A stretch of DNA of 64,000 bases, taken from positions 1,798,001 to 1,862,000 of the forward strand of contig NC_021592.1 of NCBI RefSeq assembly GCF_000152265.2. Reading direction: 5' to 3'. Source of the DNA: Ferroplasma acidarmanus Fer1 (GTDB lineage Archaea > Thermoplasmatota > Thermoplasmata > Thermoplasmatales > Thermoplasmataceae). The translations under genes and the position numbers were made by a program. The notes below the pieces were generated by a model that worked only from the letters and a program-made list of their open reading frames with translations, was not told the origin of the DNA and made no database searches. Below, in pieces: positions 63,038 to 64,000 of the stretch; within the stretch, counting starts at the first letter, position 1, and each line of letters opens with the position of its first letter.

Positions 63038-64000
63038 TCAACTGTGCGATAAATTACCGAGCTGGCGTTCCCTGCTCTTTATGGATTTTCTCGCTACCAG
63101 AGAAATAATGGCCAGAGAGGCATTTATAGCGAAAAACAGTGCCCACATTAAGATTTGTGGATTAAATAGATATGTCAGGAAAATTGTTCCCACAAGAGGC
63201 CCCAGTGGAAAAATGGTTCCAATAAGCGATGAACTAAAACCGAAATATTCTCCCCTTTTATTGGCAGGAGATATCCTTGATATTGTTACTGAAAGGAACG
63301 GATTGCAAAGGCATTCTCCAACAGTAAGCATAGCAGTGTTTCCAGCAAGCAATACCAAATTTCCTGTTGCCGCAAACCCGAGGAAGGAGAATGCGTAGAG
63401 GAGCATGCCCACAGAAAAGCTCTTTATATAGCCAAATCTTTCCCCTATCGAATTAAGCCTGAACTGCAGCAGGATCACAACAAGCGCATTCACACCATAA
63501 ATCAGGGTTATATAAAATTCAGTTATGTGCCTGTAAGTCTCAAGATATAGTGGAAGGGTTGGCATTTCAAACTGGTCAGCAAACAACATGGATATTGCCA
63601 TAAATATGGAAACAGCTACAAGGAGCCTATCCCTGTGCACCGTAAACTTCTTTTTTATGGTATTCAGCTTCTCCAATACTCTATTTAGCGATTCAGGCAC
63701 AAACCGGTAAAATATGTAAAATTCAAATATTGAAGCTATTACAGGAACTATGAAGAATACATAGGGCGATATCAATGACATAACACCTGCTATAACTAAG
63801 CCTATGCCAACCCCTGCATTTGCAGCCACGCGGATGAGGCTGAATGCACTTAGCCTCTCCTGGTCAATAGACATATCCGTTGTTATTGCGTTTATAAGGA
63901 CGTTCTGTACAGAAAGAAGAGTTGTTGAAGCAACAGTCTCAATGATTATGTATATGAGTTGCAGTTCCCGGTATGCCGTATAAAATAAAAGAAAATATGT
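63038..64000 (-). CDS. MFS transporter, partial (N-terminus outside window)
   Basis: The frame is open to the window edge and gives about 320 residues of a 12-TM transporter lacking its first segments. It includes MSIDQERLSAFSLIRVAANA in the TM4-5 region, a central cytosolic loop (PESLNRVLEKLNTIKKKF) and FGYIKSFSVGMLLYAFSF in the second half. It is related to the MFS protein at 8689-9903. Substrate unknown. Confidence 0.85.
   Translation of the reverse strand, partial: TYFLLFYTAYRELQLIYIIIETVASTTLLSVQNVLINAITTDMSIDQERLSAFSLIRVAANAGVGIGLVIAGVMSLISPYVFFIVPVIASIFEFYIFYRFVPESLNRVLEKLNTIKKKFTVHRDRLLVAVSIFMAISMLFADQFEMPTLPLYLETYRHITEFYITLIYGVNALVVILLQFRLNSIGERFGYIKSFSVGMLLYAFSFLGFAATGNLVLLAGNTAMLTVGECLCNPFLSVTISRISPANKRGEYFGFSSSLIGTIFPLGPLVGTIFLTYLFNPQILMWALFFAINASLAIISLVARKSIKSRERQLGNLSHS

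Noticed and set aside
1-64000. tRNA, rRNA and CRISPR arrays
   Set aside because: I looked for T-loop-like GTTCGAA/GTTCAAA patterns with acceptor pairing and for regularly spaced direct repeats and found none that stand up.

Overview
The window looks like the chromosome of an acidophilic archaeon of the order Thermoplasmatales, most likely Ferroplasma or a close relative. The DNA is visibly AT-rich. Most genes have a TATA-like box centred about 25 nt before the start codon, which means leaderless transcripts. The gene families fit too: a thermopsin-type surface peptidase, a Thermoplasma-type nicotinate phosphoribosyltransferase, a Ta0938-like zinc protein, MOFRL glycerate kinase, and eight MFS plus four APC transporters. 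No rRNA, tRNA or CRISPR array was found. The genus is inferred from gene content only.

Layout. 0-2 kb: a thiamine-pyrophosphate riboswitch in front of a partial MFS transporter (minus strand), then a truncated IS256 transposase. 2-5.6 kb: cobalamin genes cbiG-cbiA followed by an alkaline-phosphatase-superfamily enzyme. 5.6-13.5 kb: five MFS/APC transporters and a small relic of an IS605-type element. 13.5-22 kb: an IS-rich zone with a lone transposase-like gene, a tnpB element (A) that was itself split by an IS481-like element, a dihydrolipoamide-dehydrogenase-like flavoprotein, and an MFS gene split by a second tnpB element (B). 22-31.7 kb: GNAT acetyltransferase, glycerol kinase, M13 peptidase, a HEPN/MNT pair, a HAD phosphatase, an MFS exporter, and a four-carbon acid-sugar operon whose kinase is divided into two ORFs by one in-frame stop, followed by a PdxA2-type dehydrogenase. 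31.8-49.6 kb: two unrecognised paralogues, an MFS transporter, amino-acid enzymes (racemase, PLP decarboxylase, cysteine synthase), two glycosyltransferases, one of them paired with a KaiC-like ATPase, CysRS, NAD salvage (pncA-pncB), glycerate 2-kinase and a 53-residue small protein. 49.7-64 kb: thermopsin, then a defence-like island with two intact AbiE modules, one damaged AbiE-like module, an MFS gene broken by tnpB element C and by a nonsense codon, a TenA/PqqC-like protein with a zinc-protein partner, and an ATPase + TOPRIM pair. A partial MFS gene closes the window.

Main observations. (1) Three tnpB-only IS200/IS605 elements have boundaries fixed to the base. Removing B and C restores two MFS reading frames exactly, and all three follow TTAC. 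(2) All three TnpB proteins carry Gln where the RuvC-II catalytic Glu is expected. (3) Their right ends carry a hairpin with a compensatory base-pair change, consistent with a guide-RNA scaffold overlapping the tnpB 3' end. (4) All three AbiE-like modules have a short perfect palindrome at or beside the promoter. (5) The TOPRIM gene next to the ATPase has lost, or does not use, a standard start codon. (6) The sugar-acid kinase is split at its domain boundary by one TAA codon.
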